From: Kitagawia praeruptora
Taxonomy: Eukaryota > Streptophyta > Magnoliopsida > Apiales > Apiaceae
Direction of reading: 5' to 3'
DNA: 64,000 nucleotides
NCBI GenBank assembly: GCA_037693485.1
Contig: CM075346.1
Coordinates: 50,824,001-50,888,000, forward strand
A program made the translations under genes and the position numbers. The notes below the pieces were generated by a model. The model did no database searches. It had not been told where the DNA came from and worked only from the letters and a program-made list of their open reading frames with translations. The first letter of the stretch is position 1. The number at the start of each line of letters is the position of its first letter. Below, piece by piece: positions 11,601 to 24,699 of the stretch.

Positions 11601-14600
11601 TCAATCCTTCTCATGATTTGATCCATCCTCCTCATTTGATCCATCGCCTTCGTCTGATCCATCGCCCTCATCTGATCCATCGACGTCCGCATCTCCAACT
11701 TCCTCTGCATAAACCTCATCAACCTCATCAACAGAACTTGCAGCACACAAATCTTCCATATTGATGTTCAAAGTGGGATTCATTTCACCCAGTTTTTCAA
11801 AGATCTTGCTCAGTTTCTTATTCATCTTTTCCTCCATTTCAGCGGCTAATTCTTCTCTCATCTTGGTTAATTCTGAAGAATCTATGTTCACATTTTTTGG
11901 CAACGTATTCTTCGTTTTTCTTGTTCTGCCACTTCTACCAACAAGCCAATTTGGCCCATGAGTTGCAAGATCAAGCTCAACAATCTGTTCATCCTCATCT
12001 GATTGTTCCTGATTTTCATCATTTTGGTTTGCCTACAAATGTTCACAAATGGATTAGTTTGTAAATACTAATGACATAATCCCAAAAAGGCAAATTGCTA
12101 AAAAAATGGTTATAAAAGGTAAAAATGATATTTCTTACCTATCAAGATGATTATTGCGGGTTTTTGGGTAAAGCCGAGACTTTGTTTCTTTTGCATTAGC
12201 CGACTTAACAATTTTCTACCATGAAATAAAATAATTAAAGTGAGCATTGGTTAAGAAATGAAATAGAGTACGCGTAATAAAATTATGTTATAAAATAAAA
12301 GATCATACCATCTCACTACGAATCTGAGCAAAACTGGTACGACCAACAGTATGAGTATCAGTCACCTTTTTCCGATTTGCTAGATTTTTTGAAGCTTTCT
12401 TCTGGATTGCCTCATCACTCCAGTACTTCATCAACACCTTGAACTATTCCAATGGAATGGTTGCAGGCTTGTTTCTTATCATTTCCTCATCATTCTTGTA
12501 TTTATTATAGTGTTTGCTCTTGACGCGACTTTTGTATACCCGCTAATTATCATCAAGCGTCTTCAATACCCAATGTTTACCTTCCTCAGGAATAATATAC
12601 TTTGTCTGAACAAGTAAATTAGAATATTCATTACTTAAACTAAGTAATTTCATAGTGAGACAGTTATCAAACAATCAACTAAATAATTGTGCAAATCCTT
12701 AAATAATTGTACAATCAACTAAGTAATTTCAATATGTCAATAAAAAAATGTAGTGCTTTTTACCTTAACATATTCCCACCACCCCATTTTTTCATCTAGT
12801 GGAACTCTAGACCAGTTAACGAAATCAAGCGGGATGTATAACCTAGCTATCGTCCCTAAGAAACTGCTCAATTCAGTAACTACTTTACTATTCTTCGCAA
12901 CAGGCTGGAACTCTTTATTTAAGGCAACCACTGGCCTTTCATCGAGTTTCCTTGTGAAGACATGATTCATCTTTTTAGGTCCTCTGCGCTTTTTACTTTT
13001 GGTACTAGTTTCACCTATGAAAGTAGACACAAAACAGTATACGTAACCATTACTTTTACAAAGTAAGTTAAATACCTATACAAATATATGGAAACAAACC
13101 TTTTTCAAAAACACTACCACCTGCAGGTATGTGGCCACTGTCATGAACTTCATAGTTACCCACATCATTGACATGCTTTTGTTGCTCTTCCATATTTTTT
13201 TTGCGCTTTTGCATTTCTATGTATGCCCCCATCGAACCGATTCATTCATTGGTAGGAGCCCTCAGTATTTTTGTATGATCAACAGGTAGGGGAAGGGGAG
13301 GTGTTAGTAATAATGGGGGAGGTGCTGTCTCCCCAGTCACCTTACAAAAAGTACAACAAAAAAGAACATACCACACAATTATTAGTCGACATTACCATAA
13401 TAAACACATACATATGAAACTAAGTTAAAATATACCTCAAAATTATTAGTCGACATTACCATAACTGAACATAAAAATTGAGATGTATAAAAATTTACAC
13501 ACCTCTGTTCTTTTTGGAGCATTATTTACTGAACATGATCGGGTTCATGGTCTGATAACATCCATGACCTTCACAACTTTCTTTTTGTGCTAAATAAACA
13601 AAATTAAACTGATTATATATGCTATAATTTCCCAGATCAGATTTTATTTCAACTATTAATTTTTAAATTAGGTCATACCTGAGGAACTAAATATACATCT
13701 TCTTCTTCACTTAGACTATCATGTCCAGGAACATACTCCCTATCAAACTGCAAAATCGTATCCTCTATAAACACTTTTTTTCTTGGTTTTTTGGATTTTC
13801 GAGCAGCATTACTAAGCTCATCTGCCTTCTCATTCAGTTTCATTTTTTCGACTTGTTGCCTATTTTCTTCCATTCTCTTTCATCTATTCGCTTCATAATC
13901 TGCAATCTTCCCCTAAATTAAAGTGGCAAATAACAAACTGATCAAAAATATTGCAATAATAAAACACAAATCATACAATATGATGTCAACATTAACAAAC
14001 TTAAATAAAAAAAATTACCACGCCACTTGCATTTTCATTCTCTTTTACAGTTGGAATTGTTTTCTCCTTTCGAATGGCATTCTGATCACCAGCATTTTTG
14101 TTGTTTTCACTTGCTTTTTTCTTGTTTGTAGCACCACTTGTATCATGTACATTTTCATTCTGGGCTTCAATTGTCGACTTCTTCTTATTGATTTGCTGTT
14201 GTTTAAGATCTTGAATTGTCACAAACTTTCGTTTTAGTTGAAAATCAGGACCTACAACATTACGACATAAAAAATTATTACTCAAATTCATTCGCAATAC
14301 ACAAGAAATTTAGTCTACTACATTTTACCTTGAAAGTAATGTGTCCTTAGTCTTACGATAACATGAGGCTGCATCTCATTTGCAGGCTCAATAGCTTTGT
14401 CAACTACAGTGTCAATGTAGATATCCACGAAAGAACCGTCTTTTAACCCATCTACAAGACCATTCACATCTGCATCATTAGAGAGTATTTTCCAGCCCCC
14501 TCCTCCTTTTTTCACATAAAGTCCACCAATTTCAGTGTATCCAACATCATCTTTCACATGCTCCATAAGTACCGTATAAGAGAGTTTGTCATTGTCTACG

Positions 14601-14695
14601 GGTTCACGAATTTTGGTACATGTTCCGCATGAATACTTAGTTTTTTGAAACTCTCCCTTGTGGTAGAACCTGAGAACAAATGCATTTTCTTCCAT
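11601..14695 (-). pseudogene. CACTA-1 TnpA-like gene: PB1-like N-terminus plus Transposase_24-type domain
   Basis: Exon pieces on the minus strand: about 14329-14695, 14019-14251, 13679-13911, 12750-13030, 12310-12600 and 11601-12030, with GT..AG borders visible for the first ones. The first exon (start MEENAFVLRF) resembles the PB1-like N-terminal domain of many plant transposon proteins, with EIGGLYVK and NDADV motifs. Lys-rich linkers follow. The 12310-12600 exon matches the plant Ptta/En/Spm transposase pattern but has in-frame stops near 12540 and 12440. The C-terminus has a coiled-coil-like helix and an acidic Asp/Gly/Ser repeat. TnpA-type proteins bind the subterminal repeats and assist excision (family knowledge). 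Confidence 0.7.
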
Positions 14696-14991
14696 ATCCT
14701 GATAATAATAGAAACATGTAAATTCATTAGTCCGTAGATAACATTAAAGAAGAATGGAATTAAAACAAGTAAGAAACATGAAACACTATCAAATTGAAAT
14801 CAAGCAAACAAGCATCCACTAGATCGATTACTAGCAAAAGAAACACTATCTAATGGAATTCATTAAATTACAAGCAAGCAAGAATATAAAATAAGTTACA
14901 AGTAGGCCAAGAATCCACTGGATCGATTACAAGCAAAAGAAAAACATGCAATTTGAAATTGACATAATGTAAATAAGAAAGCAAGCTCCAT

Positions 14992-17900
14992 TCATTCACA
15001 GAGTTCATCATCTTCTTCCTCTCCAGAAGACAAGAAAGAAACTTCTTCATTCGGCATGTCATCCCTATACCAACTGACATCATCAGTTTGGTTTTGCAAT
15101 TCAAAGTGGACTTCTGCATCTTGCATAGTAGGTCCACAAACATCTCAAGTACAGCAGTCCCTCAGCTATATCATTGCACTCCATAGGCCGTTTCTTAACA
15201 ACAAAATACAAATTATTTTCAGTACAATCTTGAATGTAAAACACTTGTTGTACTTGTGTAGCTACAACAAATGGATCATCCTTTTGACAAGCTTTACTAA
15301 AATTGACATGTGTGAGCCCATAACAATCCTTATCCTTTTGGTACCAACAACACTTGAACAAAACTACCATAAGTGCTCCCCAATAATCTACTTCGATAAT
15401 TTCTTCAATTGCTCCATAATAAGTAACATCCCTAACTGCTGGGTTTTGATCTTTCGAACTCGTGAAACTGGTGGTTAGGGCTGATAACATGACACCGCTA
15501 TTTTGTGTAGTACACTTGGCATCCCTTTTCTTTGTATGAAATCTGAATCCGTTTACTCCATAGCCACTGAATTTTTTTGCTGCTCGTTGAGGCCCTTTTG
15601 CCAAACTTAATAATTCAAGTGATGTTTCCCTTCTTCTTTCGACCTCATTCTTAAACCAATTCTGAAATTCTTGTGTATGTGTTCTTTCGGTTTTGTACCT
15701 TTTTGACTTGTTATGATCATTATGAAATAAGGTACGTTGTTTTTTTTTTTGAATAAATAAGGTACGTTGTTCTCTGCAAGTTATACACCATAAAAATGTT
15801 ATAATTATTGAATAATACTAGTTTAATCTACTCTGTTTATTTTAAAAAAATACTAGGAATAATAACTTACTCAATCAGCTTTTCAACTACGGCATTTCCA
15901 GAGTTGAATAGTACATATCGATGAGCATTGATCCAAACTTTTTCTGCCAAGTGTACAGCTTTTCCATCTTTGTTTTTTCTCGATCCGATGGGGTATCCCA
16001 CATTTATATTCTCCTTAGGCTTTGTTTTGTAGGCATCAGTATTTAGAAATCTAGAACAAAATGTCAGGCATTCTTCCGCCAAGTACCCTTCAGCTATGGA
16101 CCCTTTTTGTTTACTCCTATTACGGACATATGACTTCAATTTACATAGATATCGCTCAATTCCAAACATCCATCTAAGGTGCACTGGTCCTCCAAACTCG
16201 ACCTCCTTACACAAGTGAACTGGCAGGTGAACCATGATGTCAAAAATGCCGGTGGAAAGTTAATTTCTAATTGACAGAGTATTTCAATAACTTCTTCTTG
16301 TAACTTCTGAACATCTTCAAACGCAATCACTTTTCCGCATATCCCCCTGAAAAATGCACCCAGTTTGACTAAAGGTAATGCAACCTCTGGTTTTAAGGTC
16401 TTTACAGCAGCGAATTGTTGTAAATATTGGAGAATAAAGTGTGCATCATGACTTTTATACCCAAATATCTTTCTTTCATCAATTTGCATACAACGACTAA
16501 TATTAGATGCAGTTCCATGTGGCAGTTTAGCATTCTTGAAAACTGAACAAAAGCTTTCTTTTTCCTTTTTCGTCATGTCAAAATTTGCTGCCCTGATTTC
16601 GTACTGATTGGTATCGCCAATTTTAACGGGGTGAAGAACCTTCCTAATACCCATTTCTTGCAAATCTTTTCGAGCATTGAGATTATCTTTCGTCTTCCCA
16701 CCAATATTCAACAGATTCCCTAATATTTTATCACAAATGTTTTTCTCTATATGCAGGACATCGAGATTGTGCCTAACTAAATTATCCCTCCAATATGGTA
16801 ATTGAAAAAAATGGACTTCTTCTTAAACGGACAATCTGTCTCCCTTTTTCGTTTCTTCGCATTTCGCTTCCCAAAACATTCTTATATCCGTGCAATAGTT
16901 CTTCAACATCCATTCCAGATAATGGAGTTGGAGGAACACCTGTTTCAACCTTACCATCAAATCTTCTAGTATCGAACCTAAGCTTGTGGTCCTGGGGAAG
17001 GAATTTTCTGTGATTCATATAGCAAACTTTTCGACTGTGCTTTAGGTATGATGAAGAAGTACAGTAGTGGCAGTTGGGACAAGCTAATTTACCCTTGGTG
17101 CTCCAACCCGATAAGACTACATACCCTGGAAAATCACTGATGGTCCAGAGGAGACTCGCGTGTAACATAAATGTTTTGGCAGAAAAGGCATCGTAGGTTT
17201 CTAAACCTACTTCCCATAATTTTTTAACTCAGCAATAAGTGGTTGCATATATACATCTATGTCGTTACCAGGGTATGCAGGTCCATAGATTAGGGTTGAG
17301 AGAATTAAATTTTCAGGTTTCATAATCAACCAAGGAGGAAGATTATAATTGACTAGAATAACGGGCCAAGTGTTATGACTTATATTCATTGCTCTGTAAG
17401 GATTAAAGCCATCTGCCGCTAAGCCTAACCTAACATTTCGGGTTTCTTCTGCAAAAAATGGATGACTAGCATCCATTGACTTCCAAGCTTCTGCATCGGC
17501 CGGGTGTCTTAACTTCCCATCTTTTATCCGTCCAACTGCATGCCAGATCATGAGTTTAAAATACTCTTTACACATGAACAAACGTTGCAGCCTCGGTTTC
17601 AATGGGAAGTATCTCAACACTTTTGCAGGAATTTTAGATTTTTCTTGAAAGTTATTAGAAGTAGATGCATTAGTATCTTTTTTGTGAACTTTCCATCTTG
17701 AAACTCCACAAAATTTGCACTCAATTTCATTTTTATTTTCAGCCCAATATAACATGCAGTTGTTCGGACAAGCATGTATTTTCTGATAATCAAGGCCTAA
17801 ATCTCTAATCATGTTTTTGGCAACATTAAAAGAAGAAGGCAGATTTATATTGGGAAATACCTCCTTTAACAACTCTAGAATATCGCTGAAGGCAGACTCG

Positions 17901-18583
17901 GAAAAACCATGAGTGCACTTTAGTAGGTAAAGTTTGATGATAAAACCTAAATGAGTAGATTTTTCAGACCCGAGATACAGAGGCTGTTTCCCTTCTTCAA
18001 TAACCTTATGCAAATCTTTTGCATCATTAACTCTACCCTCATTGTTAATCATCTGATCAAAATCATCACCTAGGCCCATACCCCCCCTCGCAGTCCCTGT
18101 CATCATTCGGCTTTCTAAACTTCGGGGTCGACACTTCATATACTACCTCCGTCCCACCAAGTAAGACACTTTGACTTTTTCACGCATTTCATTGTGCTTG
18201 GACCGGATACTTATAAATTATATTTTTTTAATTTTTTTTGATTTGTATAAAAATATAGATTCTATATTTTTATACAAAACAAAAAAATTTAAAAAATATT
18301 AATTATAGGTATCCCGTCCAAGCACATTGAAATGTGTGCAAAAAGAAGAGTGTCAAACAAAATGGGACGGAGGGAGTATCCAATTACTAAATGATGGACG
18401 CGGACCATTAGCTATCAGATGATCATACACATATTCTTCAGAGAACCATAAACGATTACTACAATCTTTGCAGGGGCATTTAAGTTCATCTCCTACGGAA
18501 AAATTATCAAATCCGTTTCGAACAAAATCCATCACCCCATCACTGTAAGCCTCACTATACTTTGAAAGTGAAACCCACGTCAT
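14992..18583 (-). pseudogene. CACTA-1 TnpD/TNP2-type transposase
   Basis: The start at 18583 opens a transposase-associated domain with the Cys motif CPCKDC. The TNP2 core follows in 17207-18139 (CPNNC, FCGVSRW, GLAADGFNPY), then 16782-17168 (WSTKGKLACPNCHYC), a DUF4218-like part (15867-16711) and a DUF4216-like part (15101-15604), ending near 14992. An intron with GTAAGT and TTGCAG borders seems to lie near 15775-15868. The frame breaks at homopolymers: C7 at 18081-18087, T6 at 17220-17225, A7 at 16805-16811 and A5 at 16242-16246. A MITE splits the N-terminal region. Around 15730-15770 a 16-base word is duplicated. The protein would cut and join the element ends. Confidence 0.85.
18143..18376. 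mobile_element. Stowaway-like MITE inside the CACTA-1 transposase gene
   Basis: The ends CTACCTCCGTCCC and (complement) CTCCCTCCGTCCC match the Stowaway/Tc1-mariner terminal consensus, and TA dinucleotides flank both sides (18141-18142, 18377-18378). Length 234 bp, AT-rich, strongly self-complementary (TTTTTATACAAA arms around the centre). It interrupts the minus-strand coding region just after the SFSNW residues. Confidence 0.88.
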
Positions 18584-18599
18584 ATTTGTAAGTCACTAA

Positions 18600-19330
18600 C
18601 CTATTTTCTACACAGAGAAGCAAAAACAGAACAAAAATAAAGGATATAAGATTTGCATTAAGAGGGCATCTACAAAATTTAATTAATAAAAGAATGAACA
18701 CTATAAACATAATTACTTTACTGAGCAGCTAAATGGACAAGCCCCAATTACAAATTTCTTTACAAAAAAAGAAAAATTAGCAAAGAACATACTTAAGAAC
18801 ACAATAAACACTTTAAGAACAAAGATAAACCAAATTACAAGATAAACCCTATAAACAAAGAAAAATACCTAATTACATAATTCGAATTAACATAAGAAAC
18901 ATCAAAACCCTAATTAAGAACACAAAAAAAGAACAATTAAAGAAGAATAACGAAGATGTGAGCCTTAATCTTCGATTCAAAACTAAACAAAGAACAAGGA
19001 GGAACATTTGAGCTTTAATCTTCTACTCTAAAGAACATGCATGCTCGATTTTTAATCAATTTGAGGGAAGAGGATCGATGGTTTACCTTAGTCGAACCTT
19101 AATCTTCTTCGAGCTTGAGTATTCGAGCTTGAATTTCTCTCTTCGAGCTTGAGTATTCGAGCTTCAGATCTGGGTTTGTGTCTGCGTGTTTGTGTCTGTG
19201 TGTTAGTCGGGTGGTGTTGTGTGTTATGTTTCCCCTTTTCTTTTTTCTTTTGTTAATTTTGGAAGCCCAACAAAAGTATTAAGGAAATCCCGCTCACAAC
19301 TTTAGGACACATATTTACAAGCCCGCCAAT
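18600..19330. promoter_or_regulatory. Probable promoter/leader of the CACTA-1 transposase
   Basis: No ORF is supported between the transposase start and the right subterminal repeats. A GCTTGAGTATTCGAGCTT-type repeat occurs twice near 19110-19165. This position should hold the transcription start for the minus-strand genes (inference). Confidence 0.4.
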
Positions 19331-19334
19331 TTTT

Positions 19335-19535
19335 TGGCCCAAAAGTCAAATTTATTGCAACAATTTAAGAAAATTGTTACAATAGACGAAATGTTTTTAA
19401 CTCTCTTGAATTTTTTCAATGCTATTGCATTGTTTTTCACAGCCGTTGCAATTTGTGTTATTTGGTTTCTCAATAGCAATGTTTTTCGACAAACCAAAGA
19501 AACTATGGTTGCAATAGCCATTATATAGTGTAGTG
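19335..19535. repeat. CACTA-1 right terminal and subterminal repeats
   Basis: TTGCAAC, GTTGCAAT and CAATAGCAA words recur (near 19356, 19425, 19443, 19473 and 19509) up to the end ATATAGTGTAGTG. They mirror the left array. Confidence 0.75.
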
Positions 19536-20452
19536 TTTGAATAGATCAATGTATGTCTTCTACATTGAATAGGATTAATACAAAAATTCGTAATTATTTT
19601 TTCTCTTGAGATTCTGAGTGTTTTCATTTGAATAATTATTATTAAATCATAACTAAATTGAAGATAATTTTTTGAGTTTTGCGTGGATTGTAAAATCATC
19701 CAAATCTGATTTCTCGATCTTAAGATAGAGTCCAAAGAGTAAATATGAATTTTTTAATACTAATAAAAAAAAATTCAATTCTAATACAACCTTTTTAATT
19801 ATAACCTTTTTTAGATAATGATTTTCTTTTTAAAATTCAATTCTAATACAATCTTTTTTTAATTGTATCCTTTTTAAATTATAATTTACTTTCTAAAATT
19901 CACTTCTAATGCAACCTTTTCTAATTATATCCTTTTTAGATTATAATTTTCTCCTTTAATATGATATAATCTTTATCGTCTATTTTTAAAAATATTAGAT
20001 TCGACTGTTGAGATTATTTTGGTAGTACATTGACGAAAATTATGGATAAGATCCCACTTACACTTATTATATATAAGGATATAATGATAATTGATACGGA
20101 AATAAATAAAACAACGGTTTAAGTATAGTTAACAACGGAAAATATTTGTCATTTTCTCTTCAATTTTTATTGAACTTTAGGGTCTTTTAGAAATCCCTTT
20201 TACTACATCTATATATACTTTTACGAAATAGTAATAAAACTTTCAAAATGAGAAATAATAATGATAATACTAATAATATTAGTCAACTCCTTTAAGATGG
20301 TGTTTAATTTGAGTCTTCTGAAACTCCATCTCACAAGGCTGAACCCTGTCGGTGTCTCTTATTTTTACGTTGTGTTTTGAAGGACCAAACTATCGTGAGG
20401 GACAATGAGTAGTAGAAGTTGATTTACTTATTTTATTTAGTAAATTGTGAAG
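19536..20452. other. Gene-free AT-rich interval
   Basis: It holds a degenerate ~60-70-bp tandem repeat (about 19769-19965, three copies marked by AAATTCA-TTCTAAT). No credible gene is seen. Confidence 0.5.
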
Positions 20453-20457
20453 GCCAG

Positions 20458-21246
20458 TGTTACGTCCAGAAATTAGCCTCGCCCTCAAAGGAGGGAACGC
20501 CCTCGAAAGGGGTGTAAAAAGGATAAGCATCAAAAAGTGACCAAGTGCTAATTGGGCTTAAGGCCCACCATTTTCAGGGGCATCGCCCACCCTGGAAGGC
20601 TCGCCCACTTATGGGTCTCGCCCTCTATTTATGAAAGGCGGAATTCCCCCAGGAGGCTAGAAGGAAGATACTACGGGATATGGGTCTTGACCTAAAATCT
20701 ATGATTAAGATAACGATAAAATGAAGATATGGCTTTGCCTAGGCAATAAGGAATTTGCCCATTGAGGAGTCGCCCCTTAGTGATCCCGAGGGCTAGCCCT
20801 ATAACTAGTTATTCTCCCATTGGTGGCTCAAGGTGGGAATTGACTCCGACAATCTCGTGTCAATGACTTAATCGCCACGCTCCGAGAAAATAGTTGGGCT
20901 AGAAAGCCCATGAGGATTCTACTAAAGGCGGTGGCCCCGATCCAATGGGCTTCCCTACATAAGGAAACCAAGCCCGTTTTGGTTACTTGCTCCCCAAGAA
21001 CTACGTTTGGCTTGATCCCTATAAATAGGGTACGTAGGCTCATTGTATGACATGATGCAAAACCCTTGCGATAAGAGAGAATTCAATATTCAATTTTAAT
21101 TGCAACAACATCATAACATATAATCTCAGCCATCCCCAAATCACAAACCATAACCCTAAACGTCCTACGCTGTTCGCCGTCATCAACCACCACCACAATT
21201 CCAGCAACCCTCCCCGAATTTGTTTTCCCAAATTCCTCTATTAACA
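20458..21246 (+). mobile_element. Solo LTR with perfect 5-bp target duplication
   Basis: The sequence starts TGTTACGTCC and ends TATTAACA, so it has TG..CA ends and a TGTTA/TAACA inverted repeat. It is flanked on both sides by GCCAG (20453-20457 and 21247-21251). There is no internal region. CTATAAATAG at 21019-21028 is a good TATA box, which sets the plus orientation. The 789-bp LTR is GC-richer than its surroundings, with repeated CGCCC words. It is the product expected from recombination between the two LTRs of an older element; gypsy or copia origin cannot be told. Confidence 0.88.
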
Positions 21247-21251
21247 GCCAG

Positions 21252-21639
21252 GACTCATGACTTAATATAAAACAAAAGGATTCCGAGGCATTGACAAAGA
21301 ATCCTTCTTCTGCTACTCAATTCTTATCTTTTGGTTGGGGTGTTGATGTTTTTGTATATCCTCAATTAAATTTTCAATTAACTATTATTTGTTTTTTTAA
21401 CATGTTTCGAAGTGTACATTATAAGAATTTAATTGATAATTTGTGATTGATTCATTTTCATTAATAATAATGGATCACCTTGCATTCATAAAAATCTCAA
21501 CCAATTAAAATTTGTTAGCTTATAAAAAAATGATGATTACACACACTAGAAAAATCCACTAAATATTGCACCCCCTCTTATTTTATCTGATTATAATATC
21601 CTTAACCTTCTTCTTCGCTTTAAATTATTTGTCAATTTT
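21252..21639. other. Gene-free AT-rich interval
   Basis: Bases between the solo LTR and the LINE remnant show no ORF, repeat array or RNA gene that I can support. Confidence 0.5.
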
Positions 21640-22830
21640 TTTTATAATTAAAATATTTATAACAAGTCAAAGATTAAAATTCTAGGGGCATACCCCGCGA
21701 TTAGTAAATCATCAACTAGCAACTACAAGAATAAAAGGGGTATACCCCAATCAGCTAACAAACCTAACCACGCAACTCAAACAGAGCAACATGAAGAGCA
21801 AGATATACCAACCCCTATTCCTCTAGTAAAGTAGTAAAACAAGACTCGGGTCCAGACAAACCCATTTCTTAAAAGAGCTACATGAGAAGAGTCTTTCACA
21901 GACCATTTTCCTAATCTCACTACACACAACAGAAGTAAGGTGACCAGGTCCAGGGTTGTGAATACGGTAGTTGCGTTCCTTCCAAACATGATAGATAGTT
22001 GATGTGAAATAGACCCCTGATATAGCCCCCCTCTTCGTATCCAAATGCACAGGAAAGCAGTTTCCTTGTTAACATTGTGACCAGTCCATCGCAAACTGAA
22101 CAGGCATGGATGCTCATAGTAAGGGCAGTTAGAAAATAGATCATTAACGGATTTTATCTTTAATCTACACATTACACATGTGGAATCAACTTGCATTCTG
22201 AAAGATAACATTTTGTCCTTTGTGAGAAGCCTATTTTTTATGGCCAGCAAGGTCACAAAAGAACACTTAGGGACATTAAAAGAACCCCAAACTGTGTCAC
22301 ACCAATTGACAGGAGGACTGGTCGCTCGAATAGAAGACCAAAAAGGAATGAGCTTGACATGCTTCGGTTGTAAACCATCCCAAGTATTAAAGTCAGACCT
22401 ATGAATTTGCACTAGTTATACTGCCCTTCTGACTTCAATAACATCATTATGATTAGAGGAATGTAGATCCCAAACTTCATTTCGAAGGTAGACATTGATA
22501 CTCACCAAACTAGTGGATACTGCTGTTGAAACAACCGAAGAAGAGATAGAGAAAAGAGGCTTCCTATCCACCCACGTATCATGCCAAAAGCCAGAAGAGG
22601 AAGCTTGAATTCTCCCCTATATTATACTTCAAATATCTCAAGGCCATCCTTCTGGCATTGAAAATTTTCCTAGCAATCCAACAACAACGATGAGGCATTT
22701 TAGCTATTCAAAAAGCTTTGTTACGAAGGAGAACTTTATGAAATCAAGCCACCCAAAGGGAGTCTGTACGAGGATGTAGAATTCGCCAAAGTTGATGAAG
22801 AATAGCAGCTTCATTCTATGGCTTCTGATG
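21640..22830 (-). pseudogene. LINE (L1-type) ORF2 remnant, C-terminal end
   Basis: On the minus strand the frame 22412-21777 encodes the zinc-binding region found after reverse transcriptase in plant LINEs (zf-RVT type): WDTVWGSFNVPKCS-like context, an LLTKDKM segment and the Cys pair CVMC followed by LFSNCPY. Upstream minus-strand sequence to about 22830 continues the same protein with stops and frame changes. An A-rich tail on the minus strand near 21640-21650 would be the 3' end. Endonuclease and polymerase domains are missing, so it is a 5'-truncated dead copy. Confidence 0.75.
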
Positions 22831-24332
22831 CTTTTATGTGACAATAAATAAATTATATTGAATTTTTAAATTAATTTTGATTAAAGCCCTTTATTAAATT
22901 TTTCATTATTTAATCCATCTGCAATTTTCTGTAAAACTTCACTAAATCATAAAAACATATACATAATATCTATTAAAAACATATTTATTTCAAAAATGTT
23001 AATATATATTACGATCATAAGTAACACATTTTATTTCAAATAAATGAAATAAAAAAATTAATGCATGATAAATCACATTTAATTATCCTATTATATGTTA
23101 AAAAGGCGTTGATCCTTTCTATCACAATTTGAATGAAAATGGTCTAAACTATCACAATTTCAAAAAATGATCCTTTATATCACAGAAAAACACATCAGTT
23201 TTTTGCATTTTTTTGAAAACGCATTAATGTACATTTTCTACTAATTTTTAAATTTAACACAATTTTTTTTTTGAAAAAGCATCTTCAAGATGCATGTATA
23301 GCCCTAACGCACTATTTACATGTGCTTTTAATTTATTCATGTATTATCCGAATGCATTTCTTTAAAAAACTTCATTGGTCCATTTCCTTGGCCCAATAAG
23401 ACAAGCAACGAGCCTTAATTTTTTTATAAACGCGTAGTTAAATTACGATTTTGTTGTGATAGGAAGGAACATTTTTAGGAATATTTTTGTGAATAGTGAT
23501 ATTTTGATCATTTTAATTTCAAGTCGGGATGAAAAGATCCATTTCTATTTGGAAAAGACGTATTTCACTATATTTATGCATCACACGCAAATATATCCTA
23601 TATATTTTATATTAATAATATAATAATATTAAAAAAATAAGAAAGATTGATAATGCAATTTACACGTAGTCAAATTATAGAAAAGAAATATATGATTTTT
23701 ATTGAGCAATGCTTGCATGCGAGAATCAAGTGAATTATATGAAATAAAATGAGGATAACTTGATCAAATAAATCATTTAGAATATGCAATCATCAATATG
23801 GGTTATGCAAATATTAGCACCCATCACTTCTTATATTTTTTGTGGCGACCCACAACTAATAATGTAAAGAGAAATTACCATTTATACAGGATTTTGAAGT
23901 TCACTTTCCAAAAATACTATTCTGGCCAATTCATTGCATTTATACGTGAGTTTCATTTTTGTTTTGCAAAAATACGGAACATCACCTTCTTCTCCTTCTC
24001 TCTGTACCGACATCATCACATCCTTCTTCTCCGACCAACGGCCGCCCCCTCCCCCCAACTCCGACGTATCACCGACACCTACCTCCATCTCCGCTGCCCC
24101 CAACTCCGACGTATCATCGACACCGACCTCCATCTCCGACCCTAACCTCCACCTCCGATCTCTGGCGCCGCAGGCGTCTCCAACCTCCATCTCTATAAAT
24201 TGATTATAGACCTGAATTTCGCGTTTTGAAGGCGAACGAGAAGACAGATCTGAGGGAGAGTGATCTTGTGATGGCGATTGAGACGCCATTGATCCCGGCG
24301 ATTCGGTGATCTCTGGACTGGAGGAAACAACT
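22831..24332. other. Gene-poor AT-rich interval with a fold-back unit and a GC-rich end
   Basis: 23100-23540 carries inverted GATC-TATCACAATTT-like words at its ends, similar to the 46-kb fold-back unit. 24050-24140 has two copies of a ~44-bp C-rich repeat (CCCCAACTCCGACGTATCA). Long ORFs over this repeat are low-complexity in several frames, and I do not support a gene. The right edge is the hAT-1 target site. Confidence 0.5.
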
Positions 24333-24340
24333 ACCATGGA
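24333..24340. repeat. hAT-1 target-site duplication, left copy
   Basis: ACCATGGA here is repeated exactly at 31751-31758, immediately outside the two terminal inverted repeats. Confidence 0.95.
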
Positions 24341-24699
24341 TAGGGCTGTAATTCGGGACGAGCGAGCCGAGTTTCGAGTCGGGCGTAATTCGAGCCGTAG
24401 TTAATCGAGTCGGGCGAGCCGGCTCGTTTAAGTTAATCGAGCCAGAACCCTTGCCCGAACTCGACTCATTTATTAGACGAGTCGGGCCGAGACGGCTCAC
24501 GAGCCTAAACGAGTCGAGCGAATTCGAGTCGAGTAGAGTAGCTTATCGAGCTGTTGAAAAATATTTGAAGAAGGAGGGAGTTGAACCGAGGACGCCCAGC
24601 ACCTTAGAATTTTAATGTCCACTAGCTGGCCTACTTGACAATTGTGTAAATATTAGAACTAAATTAATCATATCCACTTTCTGTTTTGTTTTTCAAAAT

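Larger units (their letters stand above)
10878..19535 (-). mobile_element. CACTA-1: En/Spm-type DNA transposon
   Basis: The left end is CACTACATCATATATTGC and the right end, read inward, is CACTACACTATATAATGG, so the CACTA termini match. Both ends carry many TTGCAAC/TTGCAAT subterminal repeats. Two minus-strand genes lie between: a TnpD/TNP2-type transposase and a TnpA-like protein, the standard CACTA gene pair. The flanking triplets are ATT and TTT, an imperfect 3-bp duplication. Both genes are damaged, so the copy is probably immobile by itself. Confidence 0.9.

Noticed and set aside
20828..21231. Two minus-strand ORFs
   Set aside because: They lie wholly inside the solo LTR, antisense to its TATA box.
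23882..24337. 151-codon minus-strand ORF and overlapping plus-strand ORFs near 23.9-24.3 kb
   Set aside because: They read through a 44-bp tandem repeat in several frames, are low-complexity, and show no family motif.
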